NCBI GenBank assembly: GCA_949128115.1
Contig: OX421965.1
Span: forward strand, 31,925,681-31,989,680
From: Anaspis maculata
Lineage: Eukaryota; Arthropoda; Insecta; Coleoptera; Scraptiidae
Direction of reading: 5' to 3'
Length of the DNA stretch: 64,000 bases
Under the pieces are notes generated by a model, which had not been told where the DNA came from, made no database searches, and was given only the letters and a program-made list of their open reading frames with translations. The position numbers and the translations under genes were made by a program. This document shows positions 46,831-57,565 of this stretch, piece by piece (positions within the stretch are counted from its first letter, which is position 1; every line of letters begins with the position of its first letter).

Positions 46831-48057
46831 TACGGGTGATTCACCACCAAATGGATATAGCTTAAGGATAGGTCCAGTTTTTCCAGGCAAACCTGGATCT
46901 GGTTTTGAAAATTTTCTAACGCTGTTCGTTTCAAAGCTACAGGGTGATTCATGTATTTCGTAGAATTTTTTGACAAGCCATAACTTTAGAACAACCCAAC
47001 AGATTGGTTTGAAATTTTATGGGTTTATTCTTCTATTGATATCTGACACATCACTTTATCAAAGAGTTGAAAATTTCCAGGGCCGGCCTTGAAAAAAAAA
47101 TTTCAAAGCTTTTTTGAAAAAAGACACTCTGTATGCATATTATTCAAAATTCATTTTCATATTCAAAAACTACATGAAACATGCTATCAATATCACAAAA
47201 AAAATTGCTTGGCACCATCAAGCTGTCAAAAAAAAATTGATGATCCTGATGATTTTTGAGGTTAGGATTTTTTGTAAATTATTATTTTCAAATATTCACA
47301 AATGATTTATTATGGCCCCAAATTTCAGCCGTTTCGTCATTTAAGTAAAAATTACATTTTTCTCGTTTTCTCAGTAGTAACAAAAAGTTTCAGCCGAATT
47401 TTCAAAAAATTATTGTAACGTCCCTCAGCTTCACTTCTATTCCAATTTGAGCTGAAATTGAGGAACGTTTCAAAAAATTTTTGAAAATTCTGATGAAATT
47501 TTTTGTTATTTCTGAGAAAATGAGAAAAATGTCGTTTTCATTTTTCTGACGAAACGGCTGAAATTCAGGGCCATAATAGATCATTTGCAAATATTTGAAA
47601 ATAATAATTTTGAAAAAATCCTAACCTCAAAAATCATTACGATTGTCAAAATTTTCTTGACAGCTCGATGGTGCCAAGCAATTTTTTTCGCGTTATTATT
47701 AGCATGTTTGATGTAGTCTCCGAATTTGAAAATGAAATTTGGAAAATGTGCATACAGAATGTATTTTTTTGAAAAAAGCTTTGAAGTTTTTTTTACAAGG
47801 CCGGCCCTGGAAACTTCAAACTGTTTGATAAGGCGATGTGTCAGATATCAATAGAAGAATCAACCCACAAAGTTTCAGTCCAATCTATTCGGTCGTTCTG
47901 AAGATACGGCTTGTCAAAAAATTCGACAAAATACATGAATCACCCTGTAACTTCGGAAAAAACAGTGTTAGAAAAATTTCAAAGCCAGATCCTGGTTCGT
48001 CTGGTAAAACTGGACCTACCCTTAGGCTATGTCCATTTGGTGGTGAATCACCCTGTA
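46831..48057. mobile_element. 1.23-kb foldback element, nearly a full palindrome, TA target duplication
   Basis: The left end TACGGGTGATTCACCACCAA (46831) is mirrored by TTGGTGGTGAATCACCCTGTA (end 48057), flanked by TA on both sides. Pairing continues inward almost without break: ACAGGGTGATTCATGTATTT near 46940 with AATACATGAATCACCCTGT near 47930, ATATCTGACACATC with GATGTGTCAGATAT, and TTTCAGCCGTTTCGTC near 47325 with GACGAAACGGCTGAAAT near 47550. The centre is near 47440. An inner pair of CAGGGTGATTCATG ends suggests one element inside, or a staged duplication of, another. Open frames inside are not genes. Confidence 0.88.
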
Positions 48058-49549
48058 TAGAGTTTGAGCATCAACTTTTATCCTGCCAAAAATTGAAAGA
48101 TGCATCCTCGGAACTGGTGAAAGCAAGTAGTCTCCTCAGATCACCCTCCACGAAGTGTGCGATTCAAGCTCAAAAATTGACAAGTTTTGAAAAATATTTC
48201 CAAACTTTCAGTTGCCACTTTACATGAAATCTTGTATAAAACCCCCCAAAAAAAAAAGATGATTTTTTTTCGGCTTTTGATTTTTCAACTAATGGACGCC
48301 CAAAAGATAAGACTTGCCTTGGGAAATTTTGGGGAAAGAATAAGTGATTGTTTTTGTCGCTTGATGGTCACAAGAGAGTTGTATTTTTTGTTGGTATACA
48401 GTGAACTGACAAAGAAAGAAACCAATCTAGAGTCTAGCTTGACTATCTTTGAGGTAATTTCTTAACTATTGCATAGATATTTTTTCCTTTGATTTTAGCG
48501 GCGTTACAGAGTACATAAACAGAGTAAATAGTGCTATTCTGTGAAAAATAACATTCCATCACGCTCTGTTATGTAAAAATTTGTGTCGGTCATTGGCTGT
48601 TGCCTAGGTAATAACAACGTAACAGGGCCTTCATGAAATGTAATTTTAAAAGAATAGCTTGTTCGGAGTTTAAAACTTGCAAATAGAACATGTTTCACAT
48701 TCAAAATTCTAATGAAATTCTGACGAAATTCGACATACGAAAAACAGGCAGTGACAATCAGTTGAAAAAGTGCGTCCTGCTTGGCCCCACACCAAATATT
48801 CGGGTTGTGTTGAGAGTGAGATTGTCCTGGACTTTTGTACGAACAATCTTGTTCAGTGTCAACATCCATTCATCAAAGATGACTTGGTCTCGCGTGCCAA
48901 CAAGGCAAATCTCGAACATTCAATATAAAAATTCATATCTTCAACGTTAGACTTCCAATCTGTGTAATTCTAAAACCGTTTCGAGATAATACACAACACT
49001 TCATGATTTTTGTATAATACATGAAAACAAATTGACAAATGAGGCTACGAATGTACGATGAAATCGGTGCAATTTTGCTGCAATTTACGTATCACCATGT
49101 GAAAATGTAAGTTTTTCAACATCCACCTTCACAGGATGGGTTACGGAAACATCGGGCTCATCAACACAACAAACGAAATGAAAATCACATCGGGCAATCG
49201 GAAGTTATTGGTCTTCAAAGTCGAACCATTTTTCCGATGCCGACATTTTCGTTGCCCAGCAGTTTATATCGAAAGTTCAAAATCCTCTCGAGATTTTCGA
49301 CATTAGAAAAAGCGACTAAAAAATTCTGTTACTTGTTTACTCAAAATAGAAGGTCAGGTCATTTTTGCACTCATTTTATCGTCACCCTGTGTAGATCGTA
49401 CCAGCTTATGGCCAGAAGTTTACTCTACCCCAAAAATTGCCAAAACCAGGAAATTTGTTTCTTGAGATATTATTTTCGTTCAACAAAGGAAACTTCCAGG
49501 GTGGTCCATTTAATTTTTAGCCCAGTTTATTCCTAAATTTTTCTTTTTC
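48058..49549. other. anonymous DNA
   Basis: No gene was recognised. ACCCTGTGTAG near 49385 and ACAGGATGGG near 49131 could be remnants of MITE ends. Confidence 0.35.
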
Positions 49550-49594
49550 TTCTTCTTCTTCTTCTTCTTCTTCTTCTTCTTCTTCTTCTTCTTC
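49550..49594. repeat. (TCT)n microsatellite, about 15 units
   Basis: An uninterrupted TCT run of about 45 bases. Confidence 0.95.
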
Positions 49595-51066
49595 GATATA
49601 GTCTACTTTCGAATTTACTGCCTAATTGCTGATTTGTGAACAAAAAGTTTCAATTCGAAGAATAATCACGTCTATGGAGTCTTTCTTCGGTATACTACTC
49701 ACAAACATAGGTAATAACTGACAAACCAAGAAGCTCCTGGAATTGAGCAATTCATGGTACAGAAGACCGTACCAATTAGGCTTTTTTCGGGCACATAGTT
49801 TCAAAATTAAAAATCTATTAATATGTACCTACGCGTGACGCGTGTGGTCATCAAAAACGGAAAAAAGTTAAGGGACCACTGGGTCACGCACAGCGCTGCC
49901 TCGACGTGATGAGGCGACTCGTCTCAAAAGGAGTCCGAAGGTGATTATTAAGGACTGCTCGACTTTTTTTTTGATCTTATGATACGAAACGGGCGTTTCT
50001 CCGCGTAAATGCGATTTTAATTTAATATTATTAGCTGCCGCATGTGAAGAAGCCTCGGAAGAAGCTCACTTACTCCGGCCGTTGATACAGGGTGATCAAA
50101 AAACCGTGGTGCATCTTGAAGATTTCTCTTATTGTATCTAAACTTCAAGAACGAACTAAGCTCGAAATTCAGCAATATTACCAGTGGGTGAAACAGCAAG
50201 TTCTGCAACCTGCACAGGTGCAGGTGGCGTGATGAGCATTGTCATTATCACTGGTATACTGATGATTAGGAATCTTCTGAAAATCAAAAACCCGAGGAAA
50301 GCCGACCACAAATAACCTCCTGAATATTCCAGACGATCGAGCCAAACGATTTTCCTATTATATGAGAAATACGAATCCGAAGATAATGAAGCTGTGGATT
50401 TCGGAGCAATTTCTTGTCATTTTTCCACAGTCAAATATCTTTGGCCCCCAGATGCTTCCTGGGAAAATCACTCAGACCGATCGTTTGAAATACCTCCAAC
50501 CTCCAACAATGAAGCAAGAGCTTGAAAAGAGAAAAAAAATCTGTGTGAATTAAAGACTTTGAGGTAGCGTGTGAAAATCCAACGGTCTTTGTCTGATGTG
50601 GTCAGTTTTTCCAAATTTTTTGCTCTTCATCTGTTCATATAAAAATATAAATTTGATTTAGCCCAGAAAAAAATCATTGGCTTAGATTCAAAGGCTTTTC
50701 AGGTAGAGCCACTTGCCCTCTGATGAAACAAAAAATGAAGTTGATTCCAATTTTGTTATGGAAGCTTTCGTATTTTACAGCTGGGAGTTGTATTCAACAG
50801 GGTAGTTCTTAAGCTATTACAAGCAAATTTGGTACACATTGCGCTCACGCAGGTGATATACGGCGTTTCATCTCAAGTGGCGGCTCAAGCTTGGGATAAA
50901 CCGAGGGATAAACTGAAATTGAAACGATATTCAGCGAAATAAATCAAGCAATACCCGGTTCTGATGGATTATTGTGGAATGTATGTTCGGTATATAATGA
51001 CACAATTAAATCACTTGCGGGTAATAGCTCACTTCAGATAGTGAAAACTGATGTTCAATGGAGTCC
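49595..51066. other. anonymous DNA
   Basis: No gene was recognised. ACAGGGTGATCAAAAAACC near 50086 has the form of a MITE end without a visible partner. Confidence 0.35.
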
Positions 51067-51510
51067 TTATGCAATACTACAAGATAAATTCTCCTCATAT
51101 AAGCGTGCATACATATTTTTTACCCAATCAAAATTGGAAGTAGCGTAGCATAGATCCACCCTGTACATTTTCCCCATCACCCAGAACGCGTATGTGCCTC
51201 TGAACGGCACCTCTTTGCTCCTCATCGGTTCCGTCGTGCCTTTCGCTGCTTGATGTGATTTACAATGTGCATTTTGAAAGACCGCAAAGCGTATAATATC
51301 ACGTATCGTGTCTGCATAATGATTTGTTATCTCCCAAGTCGAGTTCCAAGTCACCCGCTGATTATCATTCCCCGGATTTAGACAATAATGCCAGGCTTTC
51401 AACGGAGAGGAGCTTAGTGCTTGCCTTATTATCTTCTGTATGTACCACGTTCCGGTGCGACTCTTCCATATTTTATGCCGGATTAGAAAAGCGTTAAAAT
51501 GCCTTCGAGG
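51067..51510 (-). CDS. unrecognised open reading frame, about 148 codons, no ATG start
   Basis: The minus strand is open from about 51510 to the stop at 51067. It reads FPRRHFNAFLIRHKIWKSRT, then GTWYIQKIIRQALSSSPLKAW, and near the end FRGTYAFWVMGKMYRVDL. There is no suitable upstream ATG, so it would need to be an internal or terminal exon, or a fragment. I know no matching family. The opposite-strand frame beside it (51519-51953) makes chance openness in this locally GC-richer patch possible. Confidence 0.25.
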   Translation of the reverse strand, partial: PRRHFNAFLIRHKIWKSRTGTWYIQKIIRQALSSSPLKAWHYCLNPGNDNQRVTWNSTWEITNHYADTIRDIIRFAVFQNAHCKSHQAAKGTTEPMRSKEVPFRGTYAFWVMGKMYRVDLCYATSNFDWVKNMYARLYEENLSCSIA

Positions 51511-51518
51511 GAAAATTT

Positions 51519-51953
51519 ATGAGCGACAACTGGTTAATAGAATCACCCGATGTGGTTTCGAGTATGCCTACCTATACTATAGCTACAGGATGTACGATCT
51601 CTCATACCGTAGTTAATTCAAATCAGGCGTACCTAAGGGGTAGTTCTAAAGGTCCTCCTTCAAATTGCTCCGTTCTTCGATCAAATTTTGCTACTTTCGC
51701 ATCATCATCTACTAAGCTGCTTGCCACCTTCAATCTGCTTCAACCGACCAAACCTCATCGACTAACACTTATCACAGAACATCGGATCTCTTTCTCAAAT
51801 GGATGTGGAGCCCATAAGAGAATGATAGCTCAGTCTCTCTTCTTTGATGGTCAGCAATCGGTGACACTCCCGTTTCTTTTCCAGTACGCACTTTGCACGC
51901 CATCGGTGCGAGCGAAGCTGCAAATTCTCATCGGCTCCAAAAACTTTTCTTGA
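51519..51953 (+). CDS. unrecognised open reading frame (144 codons)
   Basis: The frame starts at an ATG (ATGAGCGACAACTGG) and stops at 51953. The product is Ser/Thr rich (about a quarter of residues) with no transmembrane segment, signal peptide or motif that I recognise. No promoter or poly(A) signal stands out. It may be a chance frame. Confidence 0.2.
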   Translation: MSDNWLIESPDVVSSMPTYTIATGCTISHTVVNSNQAYLRGSSKGPPSNCSVLRSNFATFASSSTKLLATFNLLQPTKPHRLTLITEHRISFSNGCGAHKRMIAQSLFFDGQQSVTLPFLFQYALCTPSVRAKLQILIGSKNFS

Positions 51954-52389
51954 TTAAAATGAATCATTCTGTATGATCTGTATCATCTACTTATAAGCAA
52001 AATGAGCTAAAAATAATTTTACCACTCTCTTATGGCTGAAAATGTAAAAAATAAGCAGAGACTTTTTTCCTTTGTTCAACTCGAACTGACCAGATCTGAT
52101 ACACTGACACAATGAGCATATTTTGCAACCTTTCCACATTCAATACAGGAAAAAAAACAAAATCATATGCCAGTACTAGGGCCAGTACCTATCTGATTGT
52201 TACTTCTTTCATTATCACAGACTTATCACGTCTTTTAGACAGCTTCAACTGACCAGACCTCACAGACTTTGAAAGCAGAAAGCATAGGAACTGATTCAGT
52301 TATGAGCGTCTTCACCATATTGGAATAATTAAGCTCGAAATTAGGACCTCTTGAGTCCTTCGCATAAGATTTGTTGTTTACTTTCTTGG

Positions 52390-52660
52390 ATCGTCATATT
52401 TGTCTGTATGCTTCTTCCAGAAAAGGAAACATCCCTGTGAAGATTTGAAAATAGTCTGGGTGAAAGAGCAAAGACAATGCAATTTCATACCGATTCTTCC
52501 GAGGATTCTCCCGTCCTTGATGTAACTTTCGAGAAATGATTTTAGCTTCCAAATCTTTTCGCCTGCTTTCCTTGCTTCTGCATTGACCTCTGCATATGTC
52601 GTGATCAAGCAACTGATAGTCGATTTCAGTATTTTTTTTGCTTCACTTCAACAACTCAAC
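52390..52660 (-). CDS. possible terminal exons of an unknown gene
   Basis: The minus strand is open from about 52660 and reads TTYAEVNAEARKAGEKIWKL, then KSFLESYIKDGRILGRI. It reaches a donor-like G before GTATGA near 52500. After 60 bases, a CTTCACAG acceptor near 52437 joins in the same phase to MFPFLEEAYRQI and a stop. The predicted segment is helical and charged. I do not recognise it, and upstream exons were not found. A single-exon reading also stays open in another frame. Confidence 0.25.
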
Positions 52661-54657
52661 ATATCACGATAGGTTTCGATATTGTAATGATTCCAATTTC
52701 AACACTGTAACGGCCAAGTCTACAAGTCGGCAATTTTGTTTACTAATGGCTCAATTTGAGGTCAGGTGGTGCATTGTGACAGCGGTGCAACTTGACAAAT
52801 ACAGCGACCTGATTGGCTGGAACAGTTTGTTTTGCGCTGTTCTCATGGAAATTCGACGCAATTCTAGACGCAAGTCGGACACAAAATTGGACTCTGAGTC
52901 ACATACCAGTATGATAACTTTTGTTCTTGCATGAAGCTACAAAAAATATCAATTTCTTCCTGTTAACGATTTTCTATCTTTTCGCTTTTCCACGTCAATT
53001 TCGTCAAGAATTCATCGGTTCCATCTAAAACTCCATTTATGTTGGATAGATAAGAAAGAGATTTGATAAGAACAAAATAATGAGCTCAATCTTGAATCGT
53101 GTAGAGGATTTTGTTTTCTGTGTTGAGCCTGGATTGGAGTTCTTTTTCACGAGAAATTGGAAGAATCGCTCAACTCTATTCGTAAGAAGAATAATGAAAA
53201 GATTTATGTAAAAAACGAGAGAGAGATAACATGTCATTTTTACCATCAAATCTTTAGGCCATTTATTACGAAAATACCAACAGCATCCATGATTCACTCC
53301 TCAAAAATTAAAGCCTTCACCCATAGTAACACATTATTGTGAACGTTGAAAAGATTGTCGGCTTTGACCGATATGACATACGACATCCATCACGTTCAGC
53401 TCTGAGAACCAAGGTCGATTAACCCCTTCTATGAACAGAAAATTGCTCTACACCACATAGATAAATATTCCAATTTCGAGAGACAAAAAAATCTCTTCCT
53501 AACCTGAAAACCGCAAACCTCATTTAGTGGTCAATTTCGATTCACCACCTCTGGGAATCGCCGATGAAGCGATGCTGTTCGTGCTGTCCATATAGGTACA
53601 AGTGGCCCTTATACACGAGATAAAATCCAACAGATTACCCAAACATCACCTTTTCTCTCTCCCATTCCACCGCACAAATTGCCGGTCGAGTTTTATTTGT
53701 TTTGATTTTTCAAACAGCTCTTGATTACACACTACCGTTGAACTACTTTATTATTTCGCCGAGCATGCGGCGTTTGTGCTTCGCCGGTGCATCTTGCGAA
53801 AATCGGTGCGGATTTACAACCAGAAAGGCATCGGATCGGACCACACCTGGGCGCCAGCAAACAAATTGTTCTACGCTGTGTAATTATCCCGCAAGAGAAA
53901 TTATAAATAATTCATCTTAAACATGTTGAAGGCAAAAGTAGTCTGCGAAACGAGAACTGATCGGGAATCACGTGTGGGTTTATGTCGTTTTCGCCATTAT
54001 AAATTAGCAAATAATTGCAAGAAATTGCGATCTTTTGCTAATTAAGAGCAGTTGGCCTTCTATACCTTCTACCGTTTTTTCATTTCCTCTAATAATTTTT
54101 AGACATGAACTGGTGATCATGTTTAATACTTATATCATATCACTTTTTCCAGTCTTGCTCTTCTCTCTTTCAGCCACTGATCTTCATAATCAGGCTCTGA
54201 AGATTATGCCTGCTGTATAGGTAGCTCCGATCTGAGGTTCATACCTAGTCACGTGATCTGAACTAGTAGTACCTATTTAGTATGCTATAGCTATACTCTA
54301 ATTATTGATTTCTTACAGCCAATTTATTCTGGCATGCTAGAGGTGGACGCTCACTAACGAGGAGAATATCTGATTGAATTATTAAATCCAGCACCTGGTC
54401 GTGTGGCTGTTCATAATATGACCTACGCAACGGAATAGATGTCAGGCTGTAAAATGTCACGCTTAGTACCTACAGGAAAACTCTTGACTAGTTCAAGCAA
54501 TTTCAATTCTCTCTGGAGCATTTGAGAGCTTCATCCTCTGGGAACAGAAGCACCGTATAGGTACAATTTGGAACACGAAATTTCAACATCATCAAAAGCC
54601 GTAGGCTAAGTTCATATCTCAGAACCGTTCAGGATTTTTCCTGTTATCTAGTCCGGA
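52661..54657. other. anonymous DNA
   Basis: No gene or element was recognised in these 2 kb. Confidence 0.35.
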
Positions 54658-56245
54658 TGCTAGTTGCATAGACTGGAATGAACCTTGCATTTTTTGATAA
54701 GAAGATGCTGCTTAGTGGGAATATTCTTTGCATCATACTCTTCCGATCCAGAAAGGTGACCATCAGCGCCATCCATGCCGGCGGCGTATACAGGGTGAAA
54801 CAGAAGAAAGTTGGAAAATTATATTTGAATAACCGAAGCATGTGGAGGCGTGTAATTCACCACATACATCAACTATTTTATGCTTATGAAGTCACAGCAA
54901 ACCGTTCTCTATTACCTTGCACCGTCTTTGAAATGTAGAGGAAAAACAGAAAAAAAACAAAAACTCTCTTTTTCACATAAATAAGTGATTCTTAGAGATA
55001 TTGACACAATACTTGGTATTTCTACAAATAGTGATGTACGAAATGATATGAGCTGGGTAGCCAATTCCTAAGTCAACTATTTCCAGAAATATGATTGTCA
55101 ACTTTTTTTCCTCTTGAGCACCATCTTGAATCTGCCCTGTGAGGCATCGTTGAAAAAGTGATTGGTTATCATAATAAGGTAACATGTAATCATTGCATCG
55201 TAAAAGCAACCTCCTCATCATAATTTAGTGACCTCTTCGGCGGGAAAGAATTGCCATTCACGTATTTTCTGGCTCTTCAAAGCTTTAGTGCCCATGATGG
55301 CATTTGCAACATCTGGAATGGTAAAATATGTTACGCATTATGAACCTTGATGTACTTTGAGGTAGCCTACCAAGTTTCACCATCATCAATTCAGAGGTTT
55401 GTTCTTAAAAGCTGATGGATCAAGTAAGGGTGAGAGACCCAATATTTTGTATTTTTCATAAAAAAACGACACAAATTTTGTTCAAGCAGCTTTTAAGAAC
55501 AAACCTCTCAATTGATGATGGTGAAACTTGATGGACTACCTCAAAGTACATCAAGGTTCATAATGCCTTACTTATTTCACTATTCCAGATGTTGCAAATG
55601 CCATCATATGCACTAAAGCTTTGAAGAGCCAAAAAATACGTGAATGGCAATTCTTTCCCGTCGAAGAGGTCACTAAATTATGATGAGGAGGTTGTCTTTA
55701 CGATGCAATGATTACATATTACCATTTTTATAATAACCAATCACTTTTTCAACGATGTCTCACAGGGCAGATTCAAGATGGTGCTCAAGAGGAAAAAAAG
55801 TTGACAATCGTTTTTCTGGAAATAGTTGGCTCAGAAATTGGCTACCCAGCTCATATTATTTCTAACATTACTTTTTGTAGAAATACCAAGTGATGTGTCA
55901 ATATCTCAAAGAATTACTTATTTATGGAAAAAAGTGTTCTTGTTTTTTTTTCTGGTTCTTCCCTACATTTCAAATACGGTTCAAGGTAATCAGGAACAGT
56001 TTGCTGTGACTTCATAAGCATAAAATAGTTGATGTATGTGGTGAATTACACGTCTCCACATGCTTCGGTTATTCAAATATAATTTTCCAACTTTTTTTTC
56101 TGTTTCACTCTGTATACGCCGCCGGCATGGATGGCGCTGATGGCTACCTTTCTGGATCGGAAGAATATGATGCAAAGAATATTTTCACCAAGCAGCATCT
56201 TCTCATCAAAAAATGCAAGGTTCATTCCATTTTATGCAACTAGCA
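54658..56245. mobile_element. 1.59-kb near-perfect palindrome (giant foldback element)
   Basis: ATGCTAGTTGCATAGACTGG at 54658 is mirrored by the ATGCAACTAGCAT end at 56245. Pairing runs inward through ATCAGCGCCATCCATGCCGG/CCGGCATGGATGGCGCTGAT, TGTGGAGGCGTGTAATTCAC/GTGAATTACACGTCTCCACA, CACCATCTTGAATCTGCCCT/AGGGCAGATTCAAGATGGTG and AACAAACCTCTC close to the centre at about 55455. A TATACAGGGTGAAACAG end inside each arm (54788, and CACTCTGTATA near 56110) suggests a smaller TA-flanked MITE lies within. The arms carry only scattered differences. Several mirrored open frames are shadows. Confidence 0.88.
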
Positions 56246-56621
56246 TTAACTCGATCTTTTTTTTTTAGCAAGGCAATGAGATCGGCCGAAAATAAGGGTG
56301 GATAAGTTTTTTCTACGATGTTCATATTTTTTTCGATGGGCACATTTATCAAAAATGGAATTAAGCAATCCATAGAACTTATCGACAGCAAGATCGGTCT
56401 GGTCAGCATCATAAACAACAGTCCAGTCAATAAACAACATCATCTTATACATCACGTCAAAGTTAGCCTTTCTGAAGTTGTACTCAAGCAAGGTGATCTA
56501 CAAAAAAACGACTTTTTAGTCTTCCGGTGATAGCATTCTCTATTCTTGACCAAATTTTCTCAATCCACCGCTCATATTGAAGCTTAGAAGACCTCATGAT
56601 GACCAAAATTGACTCAAGACC

Positions 56622-57557
56622 AGTGGCGCCGAATAGACTTTTTTTTTGTGGCGTTCGCCATACCTCAAAATAGGGGGGGGAGAGGGAAAGAAGAAAAAAG
56701 GAGAAGAAGGGAGGGAAAAAAGAGAAAGAGAGATCACCACATCATTGGATATTACGATTATTAGGTATACATTGGATCTGAATGACAGTTGTTTACGATG
56801 TAGGTATAGGTATCGTATGATCAAAATCATTTTACCTTAATAGTGCTATGATTTTTTTTTGTCTTTTACAATAATTTTTGGTAGTAGGTATGTCCTGCAA
56901 TTTACTCCAGACTGACATCTGCATGGTATTTGGTCAATGCATGTCGGTAAGGAATACGTACGACCTTTCTCCGTTTTCCAGTTTTGTGCTATTTCGAAAA
57001 TAACTGCTTTCGATAATGGAAGCTTTTTATTCAGTTTTAAACATTTTCAGAAAGTGGCATTTAACATTTATTCAGTCATTATGGCCAACCTTTGATATAT
57101 AAAATAATAATTTGATAGCACTCAAGAGGCAAAATGGTTTTTATCATGAGGTATTTCAACAGCTATGAATGGACTAGGAAAATCTTACGATCTTACGATC
57201 TCACAGAAAACTTTCGATTTTTGTGCCTAGCACACTATTGCACATATAGCATACTCTTGATAAAATTGGGGCCCGATTTATCAAGGGTCTCACCTACTTG
57301 TACTCACAAACTACGCAGCAATATTTTTTCTAGGTAGCTGAAGGGGTATTTTTGAAGATATTTCGAAAAAATGCGAAATTTGAAAAGACGGCTTCCCTTT
57401 TCTTTTCTTATTATTGTTAGTTTTATTATTATTTCAAAAAAATTTCGCCTGCGGCTCTAAGGGCCTTTTAGGCCCCCGACCCGACCGTTGCGTGGGTATA
57501 GGGGGGGGTCTAAAATTTGCTTCGCCATAGTAACTTTTCATGAGTTCGGCGCCACTG
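56622..57557. mobile_element. hAT-type MITE, 936 bp, exact 8-bp target duplication
   Basis: It starts CAGTGGCGCCGAATAG and ends GTTCGGCGCCACTG, a 12-14 bp inverted terminus of the hAT form. CTCAAGAC is duplicated exactly at 56614-56621 and 57558-57565. No transposase frame is present. A purine-rich tract occupies 56672-56735. It is a different family from the hAT MITE at 21.3 kb, since the interiors do not match. Confidence 0.88.
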
Positions 57558-57565
57558 CTCAAGAC

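Noticed and set aside
47838..48227. 129-codon plus-strand open frame
   Set aside because: It starts inside one arm of the 1.23-kb palindrome and runs across the element's outer end into flanking DNA. It has no family motif.
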